Positions 1 to 8,314 of a stretch of 64,000 nucleotides of DNA are shown here, one piece after another. Within the stretch, counting starts at the first letter, position 1. Every line of letters begins with the position of its first letter. Source of the stretch: Cruorifilaria tuberocauda. Taxonomy: Eukaryota; Nematoda; Chromadorea; Rhabditida; Onchocercidae. A model generated the notes under the pieces. It did no database searches. It saw only the letters and a program-made list of their open reading frames with translations, and had not been told where the DNA came from. The DNA is taken from assembly GCA_013365365.1 (NCBI GenBank), contig JABVXU010000032.1, positions 62,001 to 126,000 of the forward strand, in the 5' to 3' direction. The position numbers were made by a program, and so were the translations under genes.

Positions 1-61
1 TGCCATCAAGATGCCCACATCCTGATAAAACGACAGCAGCTTTTAATTTTTTCTCACTCAT
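1..61 (-). CDS. elbB: ElbB-like DJ-1/PfpI family protein, 5' end only
   Basis: Only the first 20 codons lie in the window; the gene runs off the left edge on the minus strand. The ATG at 61-59 has a good GAGG ribosome binding site about 8 bases upstream. The first residues show a hydrophobic strand followed by LSGCGHLDGA, the N-terminal signature of ElbB (isoprenoid biosynthesis glyoxalase-like, DJ-1/PfpI superfamily), which normally reads LSGCGVYDGS. The family has a class I glutamine-amidotransferase-like fold and its physiological role is poorly defined. The call rests on this short signature only. Confidence 0.6.
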   Translation of the reverse strand, partial: MSEKKLKAAVVLSGCGHLDG

Positions 62-499
62 AAAGTACCTCATTTCATATAATCTAGGTATTGTAATATA
101 AATTCTATATTTGGGAAGAGACAATTATTTTATATCAATTATGATGTAACTCAAACTTATCAAATATTATATATAATCAAGCATACTAAAGATGCTACAA
201 CAATGAAAATCTTATTATAGTTTAGTCGAACTTATTCAAGGAAATGAAAGTTGAAAAGGAGCAATGAAAAACTTCTGGAAGAAACTCAGAGTAAGCGTAA
301 GATAATTAATTTACTAATCGATGATAAAAATAAGAAATTCTTTAAGACTAGAGCATAAAAAAAGACAAAGAAAAAATTAAAAAATTCACCAAAGTTATCA
401 AGCAAGTAGTCCAAATTTTGAGAAAACAGAAGATATAAAAATATAAGCCTTAAATAATTCTGTTCAGAAGTTAATAAATTTCTAACACAAAGAGCAGTT
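62..499. other. Gene-free stretch with a short Lys-rich coding remnant
   Basis: No gene was found between elbB and the end of ffh. On the plus strand at about 245-358 one frame stays open for roughly 36 codons and reads as a Lys/Glu-rich, coiled-coil-like segment (it includes KLLEETQSKRK and LLIDDKNKKF) without a convincing start. It is interpreted as a remnant of a lost gene rather than a functional small protein. Confidence 0.3.
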
Positions 500-1846
500 T
501 TATTTCCTACTTAATATGTCTACTAAATCAGATTCTTTGAGTTTACTGTGATCAATTTTACTGAATTTATTAACCATTGCACTCATTTGAATATATTGCT
601 TAATTAAAAGATTAATATCTGATACTCTCGTCCCAGAACCTTTAGCAATTCTGAGTCTTCTCTTGCCATTTAAAATGCCAGGATCTCTCTTCTCTTCCTT
701 AGTCATCGAACTTATGATAGCTATATATTTTTTCACTTTGCTATCATCTGGCACCCCACTACTTAGCTTTTTTGTGAATGAGCTAGGAATGAATTTCATT
801 ATACTGCTAATACCATCCATTTTTTTTAGAGTTTTTAGCATCTTTACCAAATCGTTTAAGTCAAATTTGCCTTTTTTCATTTTTTTTTGTATCTTATCAA
901 TTTCTTCTCGACCAACTATCTCTGCAGCTCTTTCAACCAATGAAACAACATCACCCATACCAAGAATCCTTTTCGCAACTCTATCAGGATAAAAATCATC
1001 AAGGTCACTTAATTTTTCACCGCAAGCAATAAATTTAATCGGGCAATTAGTTGTTAATTTCATAGAAAGGGCAGCACCACCGCGTGCATCACCTTCAATA
1101 CGAGTTAGAATAATACCAGTTACACCTATTGTTTCATTAAATGACTTAGCTACATTTGCTGCATCTTGCCCCATCATTGCGTCAGCTACTAAAATAACTT
1201 CCACAGGTAAAGTTACTTTCTTTATAGCCTTTAACTCATCCATCATATTATTGTCTATATGAATCCTACCTGCAGTGTCTAGTATTAATACATCATAACT
1301 ACCATCTTTTGCTACCTCCAATGCTCTTCTTGCAATTAAAATAGGTTCCTCCTCACCTGTTATTGTAGGTAAGGTTTGTATATCTATTTGTTTTCCAAGT
1401 ATTTCAAGTTGCTTCTGAGCAGCTGGCCTATAAACGTCCAAGGATGCAAGCATTACCTTTCTCTTTTGTTTTCTGAGTTTCAAAGCAAGCTTGCCTGAGG
1501 TAGTTGTTTTCCCAGCACCTTGTAATCCTATCATCATGATTACAGCTGGAGGCCTGACTGCTAAATTCAATTCACTTTTTTCTGACCCAAGAATTGCAAC
1601 TAAACTATCTTGCACAATTTTAACTATCATTTGCGTTGGAGAAACACTTTTTATAACTTGCTCCCCTACTACTTTTTCCTTAATATCGTTAATAAATTTC
1701 TTTATAACTTCAAGGGAGACATCAGCTTCAATCAGGGCTATACGTATTTCACGCATAGCAAGGCTGAAGTCATCTTCACAAATAATTGATTTTCCCTTGA
1801 GCTTATTGAATATAAAATTCAAATTTTCAGTTAAAGATTTAAACAT
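500..1846 (-). CDS. ffh: Signal recognition particle protein Ffh (SRP54)
   Basis: Ffh is the GTPase that binds signal sequences on nascent chains together with 4.5S RNA and delivers ribosomes to FtsY at the membrane. The 448-residue length is normal. The N-terminal four-helix N domain is followed by the G domain with P-loop GLQGAGKT (residues 107-114), a DVYRPAA motif and DTAGR. A C-terminal M domain ends with the conserved helix around SGTRVSDINLLIKQY and a short tail. The start codon overlaps the end of the upstream antiporter gene by 16 bases, so the two are probably co-transcribed and translationally coupled. No 4.5S RNA gene was recognised in this window. Confidence 0.96.
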   Translation of the reverse strand: MFKSLTENLNFIFNKLKGKSIICEDDFSLAMREIRIALIEADVSLEVIKKFINDIKEKVVGEQVIKSVSPTQMIVKIVQDSLVAILGSEKSELNLAVRPPAVIMMIGLQGAGKTTTSGKLALKLRKQKRKVMLASLDVYRPAAQKQLEILGKQIDIQTLPTITGEEEPILIARRALEVAKDGSYDVLILDTAGRIHIDNNMMDELKAIKKVTLPVEVILVADAMMGQDAANVAKSFNETIGVTGIILTRIEGDARGGAALSMKLTTNCPIKFIACGEKLSDLDDFYPDRVAKRILGMGDVVSLVERAAEIVGREEIDKIQKKMKKGKFDLNDLVKMLKTLKKMDGISSIMKFIPSSFTKKLSSGVPDDSKVKKYIAIISSMTKEEKRDPGILNGKRRLRIAKGSGTRVSDINLLIKQYIQMSAMVNKFSKIDHSKLKESDLVDILSRK

Positions 1847-3384
1847 AATAACGCTAATAGAATACCAACTAAAAAAAGAGAAGAAGCTGAAACAAAACTC
1901 ACTGAATTATAGTCCAGAACTTCTTTGAGTTTATTAGTACTATTACAACACAAATTAGTAAATGAGTCAGCTAAGTTTTGCAATATGCTAGCAGATATTT
2001 TTTTTATCTTAAAAGCTAACTTACTAAGTAACAAAACAATATTTGGTATAAGAAATCTAAAAATCCAATCAATATCCATTTTAAAATTTACTCTCGGCAA
2101 AAAGAATCTACGCAAAGGAATAAATAACAAAGTGGCAAGTAATAGTAAGTTAAATTGAGACCAGACATTGTTTATGTTATATATAAGACTGAAAATTAAG
2201 GATTTATTATAAATAGGTAAGTAAGGATTACCAGCAACTATACATATAAGTGCTAAAATAATCATTGTTATTCTACTATTTTTTTCTCTTAAAGGGTTTA
2301 ACTTACTTTTGATAATAAATATATAATAGATAAACTTAGGACCCACACTTAAATAAAGCAGCAAACTTAGAGCTTTGTATAAATCTTTGTATAACTCTAA
2401 ATCAGCACCATTCATTTCAATTTCAGCCATAATGCACGATTTACTGATAAATCCAGCTGTTCCAGGAAATCCGGCCATTGTAAGTACTGCTATTACAGCA
2501 CATATACCCTCAGTTGATATGAGCCTACTAGCCCTACTGAAACTAATTATTTTTGTTTTTGAAATTATTGAATTAGCAACTACAAACAACAGTGATTGGT
2601 AAAACAGGGAGAAAACTATGTGCAATGTTAAAATTGGCACTGCTCTTTTTGAAAAGCTGAGTAAGCTCCCTGCAATAATGAGTAAGCCCATTTGACCTAC
2701 AACGTAGTAACATAAGAATCTGCGAATATCTTGCTCAAGAGAAGCAAATACGATGCTATAAACTACAGTAATAGAACCAAAGAAAGCTAAAACTTTGATG
2801 TGTGTACTGCAAGTGTGTAAAAGCATAACTAAAAAAGAAACTTTAGTAGTAAATAAAGAGAGATACGCAGTACCATGTAATGATGCAGCAGGATATGCAT
2901 CAACAACCCAAAACGAAAAAGGAAAACAAGCACAGTTTATTAGCAGTCCTACGATTATTAGTTCAGAGATTTGAGTTGCCAGTCCTGCTGTCAGTATAGT
3001 TCCAGCGAAAAAGTGTATACAAGCATACCTCAATGCAGGCTCAGCATTCCTGCTGTCTGCAATAATAAAAGATGAACTAATAGCCATTAGTTCACAGAAT
3101 ACTATAACTAGTATTACCTGATTAGATAATATCACACACAATACATTAATAGTGTAAGCAAAAGAAAATAACATCTCTGGAAAGCTAAAGTTTTCTGCGG
3201 ATAGAATGATTAGGAATGCAGACGATAAAAAAGATGTTAATATGATACGAAAAGATAAATCAAAATTCAGAATTGGGTAAGACCAGTTTAATGGTGTGCC
3301 AAAGCCCTCAGGTAGTACTAGTACTATAGCTATTAATATAGCTAGCAGAAGCAATAGTTGGAATTTATAAAACTTCACGCTCAT
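1831..3384 (-). CDS. Proton-conducting membrane transporter, MrpD/NuoM-like
   Basis: A 517-residue, strongly hydrophobic protein with about fourteen membrane segments. It belongs to the proton-antiporter family shared by NuoL/M/N of complex I and MrpA/D of Na+/H+ antiporters. Visible family features are the central FASLEQDIRRFLCYYVVGQMG stretch (the S-V-E/Q-D-x-K/R-R-x-L-x-Y motif) and AGFPGTAGFISK. It stands alone beside ffh rather than in a nuo or complete mrp operon. In Rickettsiales such solitary subunits are usually annotated as Na+/H+ antiporter subunit D. Whether it works alone or with subunits encoded elsewhere cannot be told. Its 3' end overlaps ffh. Confidence 0.8.
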   Translation of the reverse strand: MSVKFYKFQLLLLLAILIAIVLVLPEGFGTPLNWSYPILNFDLSFRIILTSFLSSAFLIILSAENFSFPEMLFSFAYTINVLCVILSNQVILVIVFCELMAISSSFIIADSRNAEPALRYACIHFFAGTILTAGLATQISELIIVGLLINCACFPFSFWVVDAYPAASLHGTAYLSLFTTKVSFLVMLLHTCSTHIKVLAFFGSITVVYSIVFASLEQDIRRFLCYYVVGQMGLLIIAGSLLSFSKRAVPILTLHIVFSLFYQSLLFVVANSIISKTKIISFSRASRLISTEGICAVIAVLTMAGFPGTAGFISKSCIMAEIEMNGADLELYKDLYKALSLLLYLSVGPKFIYYIFIIKSKLNPLREKNSRITMIILALICIVAGNPYLPIYNKSLIFSLIYNINNVWSQFNLLLLATLLFIPLRRFFLPRVNFKMDIDWIFRFLIPNIVLLLSKLAFKIKKISASILQNLADSFTNLCCNSTNKLKEVLDYNSVSFVSASSLFLVGILLALLCLNL

Positions 3385-3499
3385 TTAAGCTAACATAGCT
3401 CATTATATTAAAGTTAATAAATAAAAACAATCCCCTATGCAATTGATTTCTAATTACTAATAACTAGCTATAATATTTATATCACAAAGCAAAAGGAAA

Positions 3500-3529
3500 A
3501 TCGGTCAGATTAAATTTAACCTGACCGAT
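3500..3529 (-). terminator. Rho-independent terminator-like hairpin (minus strand)
   Basis: A perfect 9-bp inverted repeat (ATCGGTCAG/CTGACCGAT) with a 12-base loop. Read on the minus strand it is followed by the T-rich run TTTCCTTTTGCTTT; on the plus strand no T-run follows. It lies about 800 bases beyond the stop of the gltD-like gene, so it appears to close a minus-strand transcription unit that now contains decayed sequence. Confidence 0.6.
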
Positions 3530-4323
3530 AGCTTTAATAGTGAGGTAAGAATCACTATACCATGTTCATTCCATAATGCTAGATTTGTGTTTAATTTATT
3601 TAAAATTTACACAAGAGTATTAGTAAATTATTTATTTTTTGAAATAAATATCGGCATCGTTTTTATAACCAGAAAAAAGCTAACTATTACTAACTTTATA
3701 GTACATATATCATAGTATCTTATTACAATATAAGGCTAACAATATTGTCATAGAATAATAGGCAAAGCATTGAAATAACACCAACCTAATTAGTTACATC
3801 ACTTCAGCACTAACTAAACAAAAAGCTCCTAAAGAGAATTAAATAACAAAAATTATTGCAATATCCTTCAAAAAACTAGTCAGTATATTGATATTTTTAT
3901 GTCAACGCTCATTTATTCATTAACAAGCTGATACAGCATTAACGTTTCCCTATACCTACTCTAGCAACACAACTTGATTAATCAATACTGTATCATATAG
4001 TACACTTGATAATTCCAACTTTACAAATATTCCTACTATATCACTTTTTATAATAACATTTATATCAGCACCATTATGTCAGGAAGTTTGACACATATTT
4101 TGTATAAACTTATATTTTATAATCTTTTTCTTTATGAAAAGAAAGCTTTCCTTCTATTACTCCTCAGTTAGGATAAATCTATTGACTCCTTCAGTTTTCA
4201 TCAAAAGGTTATTACATCTTACTTTATGTAATATTGTTCCCTTTGGGAGATAAGTACTGAGCGATATGTTATAATGCTTTCCCAATATAATTTTCATTGT
4301 AACATAATTAAAGTGGAACAAAT
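3530..4323. other. Gene-free stretch with decayed minus-strand coding
   Basis: This lies downstream of the truncated gltD-like gene. Minus-strand open fragments include a 46-codon run from ATG 4297 to 4157 (with ISLSTYLPKGTILHKV) and a run of about 40 codons at about 3960-4076 (with VKLELSSVLYDTVLIN). Both look like former coding sequence, but I do not recognise the family and they do not match the expected NAD domain of the upstream gene. A plus-strand 39-codon ORF (4134-4253) follows the promoter-like sequence at 4088-4116. Confidence 0.35.
4088..4116 (+). promoter_or_regulatory. Promoter-like sequence without a recognised gene
   Basis: TTGACA (4088-4093), a 17-base spacer and TATATT (4111-4116) match sigma-70 elements at 6/6 and 5/6. 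The only thing downstream on this strand is a 39-codon ORF at 4134-4253 inside decayed sequence. In DNA this AT-rich a chance match is possible. Confidence 0.35.
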
Positions 4324-7251
4324 CTAATAAATCTTAGTAGGACAGCCAGTTGGGCCCATAAGAACTATTTGCTCACCTTTTTGAAGATGCTTACATAAAC
4401 TAGTAGAGCCACCAATTTCAATCACAATTGTGGAAATAATTCCTCTTTTTCTATCCACTTCAGTACCAGTTACAGCTATACCTTCCATAGCAAGGCTAGT
4501 TTTTCTGCTATTTTTTTGAAAGTTTTGCAACCTAAAAAATTGTCCAGGTTGGAAGTTTTTTGCAGCAAGTGGTGCTCTTACCACTATTTCTATCACATTA
4601 TCAGTTAAATATTGAACTTTCACAACCCTCGCAGTAAACTGTTTTTTAATTCTGCTAAAAAATTTTTTATCATTACGTTCTTGAGACTCTTTTTGGATTT
4701 CAGTATCTACCGCTTGAGTAGAGCTCTTTTTGGAAGAAATTTCTCCTATATTAAAACATTCATACAGTTGGTGGTGTAATTCTAAAGCATGAGCTGAAGT
4801 AGAACTAACTTCACTTAAAAGGCGAGAAATAATAGGGTAACCGTTTTTAACACTAGCAATAGCTTTTACAACGCTACCTCTATATGAAGGGTGAAGATCA
4901 CCAAAAAAACTAATCGTCTTGCTACCTTGCTTATACACTAATATTCTATCTTTATCTTGCATCTTAGGAGAGAATATTTGACCTACTTCTCTTCCTGATG
5001 AGTCTAGGTGAGAAAAATATCCATTGCTTAATCTAAAAGTTTTCTCATCTTCTGTCGCAATCACTGTATTTGGTTCAGTACCTACTGCTATAAGAATAGA
5101 ACGCGCTTTTATATATTTGGTCTCTCCAGATTTTATGTCTTTTAGTTTTATCGATTCAGCATGATTATACTTATCTGTTATAACTTCAATCAGCTCTAGA
5201 TTTTCGACAAAGTAAATTCCTTCCAATAAAGCATTCTGTACTTCTTTGCTATTTAACCGATAACTTGGAGAATCTTTTAAACACCTTCTGTATACAACCT
5301 TTACTCCACCAAGACTCTGCATTAACTCCAATACTCTTGCTTCTCTATTCTCTTTTTTTGCTAGATCATACTCTTCACGAATCAGTCGTGCATGCGATAT
5401 AAACTCATCTGCAATTCCATGTTCTTCTTCTGTCCAATCTTTTTCGATGTAGTTTTTACCATATTTACTAACTAACACTTCATAGCGAAGAAGAAATTTT
5501 TCTATTTGGACTGGGTAGTACGCCAAAGCCTCAGTTGCAGTATCAATTGCAGTAAGTCCTGCACCTATAACAACTATAGGCATACGAACTTGCAAATTTG
5601 CTATTGAATCAAACCTTAGAGCACCTGTGAGCTGTAATGACATTAAAAAATCCGATGCCATGCGCACTCCGCGAACTAGCATATTTTTAACATCAATCAT
5701 TCGCGGCTTACCAGAGCCAAGCGCTAATGCAATATGATCAAATCCTAGATTGAATGCATCATCAACAGTTACTGTACCACCAAAGCGAACACCTCCGTAA
5801 AGTGCAAAGTTCTTATGCCTTTCCAGTAATAATCTGATAACCTTTAAATAATTCTTATTCCACCTAGCAGTAATCCCATATTCTGCTACCCCACCAAACC
5901 CATCAGCTAAACGTTGACTCAATTTTTCATGTTTAAAGTCTTTAATTGGTTGAAAATTATCTTTCAAAGGTTCAATTTTCAGTCCATCAATAGCAATAAC
6001 GTTATGTCCATCGTTTAGCAAATGATAAGCTAAATTAAATCCAGCAGGGCCAATGCCTGCAACCAAGATGTTTTTGCCAGTATTTTTTCTTGGCAGTGGC
6101 CGTTGAAAATTCAGAGGATTCCAACGACTAAGTAGGGAATATACCTCAAAGCCGTATGCTAAGCCCAGCACATCATCTAAAATCTTTGTTTCAACCATTG
6201 GCACATTTACTGGTTCTTGTTTTTGATATATACACGAACTTGTGCAGTCATTGCATATTCTGTATCCAGTAGCTGCACATAGTGGATTGTCTATCATCAC
6301 AATCGCAAGACTGGCTATGCTGTATCCCTTACTTTTTACTAGATTCATTTCTGATATTTTCTGCTCTAGAGGGCAGCCGTGCAGCTCGACTTTGAGCGGA
6401 GAAATTTGAAAAGTCTTATCATTGTTGATTAATCCTTTTGAGCAGCTATCCTTATTTTGCTTATGACAAAATATGCAATAATGAACATTATCTAATTCTT
6501 TACTCAAGCTTATCTTTTCACTTGTCAAATCAAAACCATATCGCCTTTCTACTTCTTTTGAATACAGAACTTCAACTCCATCTACTTTTTTTCTAGAGAA
6601 TGATACAAGGTTTTCATAGTAAGTTTTCTTATGAATACTGAAGAGTACACTTTGTTTATTCCTTACTCTCCACGCTGCATACTGCGCTGCAAGCTCTATC
6701 TCGCTTTTATGATTTTCTTTATTCTCTAACCAGTAAATTACTTGCTTAGCAAATTTTTTTTCTGTTACTGGCAGAGGGAGAAAACGGTTTAGTTCTCTAG
6801 TAATATAATTAATATCAATATTTGCTATGTCAGCATATTTCTTCAATGCATAGCGATGAACAAATAATCTCTTGCATTTATATATTAGAGCAAAATCATT
6901 GCACTCCTCTCTCAGCTCCTCTACTTCTTTTTCAATGTTAAAAAGCTTTGCGATAAATTTATCAAGCAAGTAAGAAAGATCCACAATTAGTTGGCTATCC
7001 ATCATCATTTGGACATTTGATATTGATTGCTTACTAGATTCTAATCCTAAACACTTGGATAATTCCGTAGAATTAGCTGAAGCTAGCTTAAATGATACCA
7101 AGAAAGAAGCTGCTTTTTTTCTTGCTTCAACTAATAAAGAAAATAAATTTCCATCGCATGATTTGATATAATCTAAAAATATCCTATCTAGTCTTATTAA
7201 TCCATTTCTGGTATATAAATCCGAAAATGAGATATTAAAATTCAGTTGCAT
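4324..7251 (-). CDS. GltD-like FAD/NAD(P) oxidoreductase fused to a flavodoxin-reductase FAD domain, C-terminally truncated
   Basis: This 975-residue protein has several parts. An N-terminal helical region of about 250 residues precedes a Cys-rich segment (CIFCHKQNKDSC and CAATGYRICNDCTSSC) resembling the Fe-S binding part of GltD and dihydropyrimidine dehydrogenase. An FAD-binding GIGPAGFN site (about 395) and a second dinucleotide site VIGAGLTAID (about 570) follow. From about residue 880 comes a ferredoxin-reductase-like FAD domain (QPGQFFRLQNF). The protein ends at GPTGCPTKIY, where the NAD-binding domain of that module would normally begin. It is the last gene of the rseP-bamA-skp-fabZ unit, 43 bases after fabZ. 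The substrate is unknown; glutamate synthase small subunit is only the nearest named relative. Confidence 0.75.
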   Translation of the reverse strand: MQLNFNISFSDLYTRNGLIRLDRIFLDYIKSCDGNLFSLLVEARKKAASFLVSFKLASANSTELSKCLGLESSKQSISNVQMMMDSQLIVDLSYLLDKFIAKLFNIEKEVEELREECNDFALIYKCKRLFVHRYALKKYADIANIDINYITRELNRFLPLPVTEKKFAKQVIYWLENKENHKSEIELAAQYAAWRVRNKQSVLFSIHKKTYYENLVSFSRKKVDGVEVLYSKEVERRYGFDLTSEKISLSKELDNVHYCIFCHKQNKDSCSKGLINNDKTFQISPLKVELHGCPLEQKISEMNLVKSKGYSIASLAIVMIDNPLCAATGYRICNDCTSSCIYQKQEPVNVPMVETKILDDVLGLAYGFEVYSLLSRWNPLNFQRPLPRKNTGKNILVAGIGPAGFNLAYHLLNDGHNVIAIDGLKIEPLKDNFQPIKDFKHEKLSQRLADGFGGVAEYGITARWNKNYLKVIRLLLERHKNFALYGGVRFGGTVTVDDAFNLGFDHIALALGSGKPRMIDVKNMLVRGVRMASDFLMSLQLTGALRFDSIANLQVRMPIVVIGAGLTAIDTATEALAYYPVQIEKFLLRYEVLVSKYGKNYIEKDWTEEEHGIADEFISHARLIREEYDLAKKENREARVLELMQSLGGVKVVYRRCLKDSPSYRLNSKEVQNALLEGIYFVENLELIEVITDKYNHAESIKLKDIKSGETKYIKARSILIAVGTEPNTVIATEDEKTFRLSNGYFSHLDSSGREVGQIFSPKMQDKDRILVYKQGSKTISFFGDLHPSYRGSVVKAIASVKNGYPIISRLLSEVSSTSAHALELHHQLYECFNIGEISSKKSSTQAVDTEIQKESQERNDKKFFSRIKKQFTARVVKVQYLTDNVIEIVVRAPLAAKNFQPGQFFRLQNFQKNSRKTSLAMEGIAVTGTEVDRKRGIISTIVIEIGGSTSLCKHLQKGEQIVLMGPTGCPTKIY

Positions 7252-7294
7252 TACTAAATCACACAGGGCATCTACTGTTTTTTAGATGAAAATT

Positions 7295-7735
7295 TCATAT
7301 GCTCTGCAACATAGCTAAAATTATTGCTTCTGCAACCCTTTCTTCACTAACATATGCAACACACTCAAACTTACACGCACCTAAACGTGTACTTTTAACT
7401 TTAGCTTGAAGAATCAGTGTATCTCCAGGAGCGACTGGCTTCCTGAATTTTGCTCTTTCAATGGACATAAAGTAAACAACTTTATTTTTTGCTATGTTTT
7501 GACTTCCCTTACACAAAATGCATATTGTAGATACCTGAGCTAAAGATTCAATTATTAAGACCCCAGGCATTACTGGATAACCAGGAAAATGACCAACAAA
7601 AAATGGCTCATTGAAAGTTACATTTTTGACTGCTCTTATATCTTTACCAGGGTTACACTCTATCACCCTATCTACTAAAAGAAATGGGTAAGAATGTGGT
7701 AGTATCTTTACAATATCACTGATATTGAGATGCAT
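7295..7735 (-). CDS. fabZ: 3-hydroxyacyl-[acyl-carrier-protein] dehydratase FabZ
   Basis: FabZ is the hot-dog-fold dehydratase of the fatty acid elongation cycle, converting 3-hydroxyacyl-ACP to trans-2-enoyl-ACP. The 146-residue length is typical. The active-site signature GHFPGYPVMPGVLIIESLAQ is intact, with His in GHFPG and Glu in the following helix; the N terminus shows ILPHSYPFLLVDRV. It lies 15 bases after skp. In most proteobacteria fabZ sits between lpxD and lpxA; here both are absent, as expected for Anaplasmataceae, which do not make lipopolysaccharide. Confidence 0.96.
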   Translation of the reverse strand: MHLNISDIVKILPHSYPFLLVDRVIECNPGKDIRAVKNVTFNEPFFVGHFPGYPVMPGVLIIESLAQVSTICILCKGSQNIAKNKVVYFMSIERAKFRKPVAPGDTLILQAKVKSTRLGACKFECVAYVSEERVAEAIILAMLQSI

Positions 7736-7750
7736 GTTATCTTAACCTGT

Positions 7751-8314
7751 CTAGTTAATGGTTTTCAAAGTAAACTCACGTATTTCTTTGTTTATGTTTT
7801 CTAATAATACATCCGATAAATCAACTTTAGCAATAGAGTATAAAATTTGGTTCTTCTTTGGAAGAAAGAGCACCAAATCTATACTATTTTTTTCTGCAGC
7901 TCTCTTAGCAATTTCTTTTATTTGACTAAAAATATCATCTATTGCATACTTATATCCCTCTTCCAAATACGACATTTTTTTAGCATAGTTATCTCTAGCG
8001 TTCACAGCATGCTTATTAAACTGTTCTGTTTTTTCTTTTTTTGCTTCCTCTGATAGAAGTTCAAACTCTTCTTTTGAAGATTTAAATTTTTCTAGCTCAC
8101 TCTCAAACTCTCTCTGCAGCCTAGAGCTTTGCTCTTTTATTTGTCGTTGTATACCTTGTATTGCAAGAGATTCATTGATAACTCGATCACTATCAATGAT
8201 TGCAACTTTTGCATTGAACGCTCCCTGAGGAGGATGTTGTTTTATAGCCTTATGAGCTGCAAACAGAGAAATAATTAAAGCAATAACTGATATAAAAAAT
8301 TGTGTGTACTTCAT
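7751..8314 (-). CDS. skp: Skp/OmpH family periplasmic chaperone
   Basis: Skp is a trimeric periplasmic chaperone that carries unfolded outer membrane proteins to the BAM complex. The 187-residue protein starts with a signal-anchor-like hydrophobic segment (residues 5-20). The OmpH start follows (AKVAIIDSDRVINES), then a long coiled coil (about 60-135) and a C-terminal beta segment (IDLVLFLPKKNQILYS). Its ATG overlaps the bamA stop by four bases, so the two are translationally coupled. Skp next to bamA is the normal proteobacterial arrangement. Confidence 0.88.
   Translation of the reverse strand: MKYTQFFISVIALIISLFAAHKAIKQHPPQGAFNAKVAIIDSDRVINESLAIQGIQRQIKEQSSRLQREFESELEKFKSSKEEFELLSEEAKKEKTEQFNKHAVNARDNYAKKMSYLEEGYKYAIDDIFSQIKEIAKRAAEKNSIDLVLFLPKKNQILYSIAKVDLSDVLLENINKEIREFTLKTIN

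Noticed and set aside
1491..1928. A 145-codon plus-strand ORF
   Set aside because: It lies antisense within ffh and its upstream neighbour, both intact conserved genes.
4157..4297. A 46-codon minus ORF considered as the missing end of the gltD-like protein
   Set aside because: It lacks the glycine-rich NAD-binding signature expected there, so it is not a shifted continuation.
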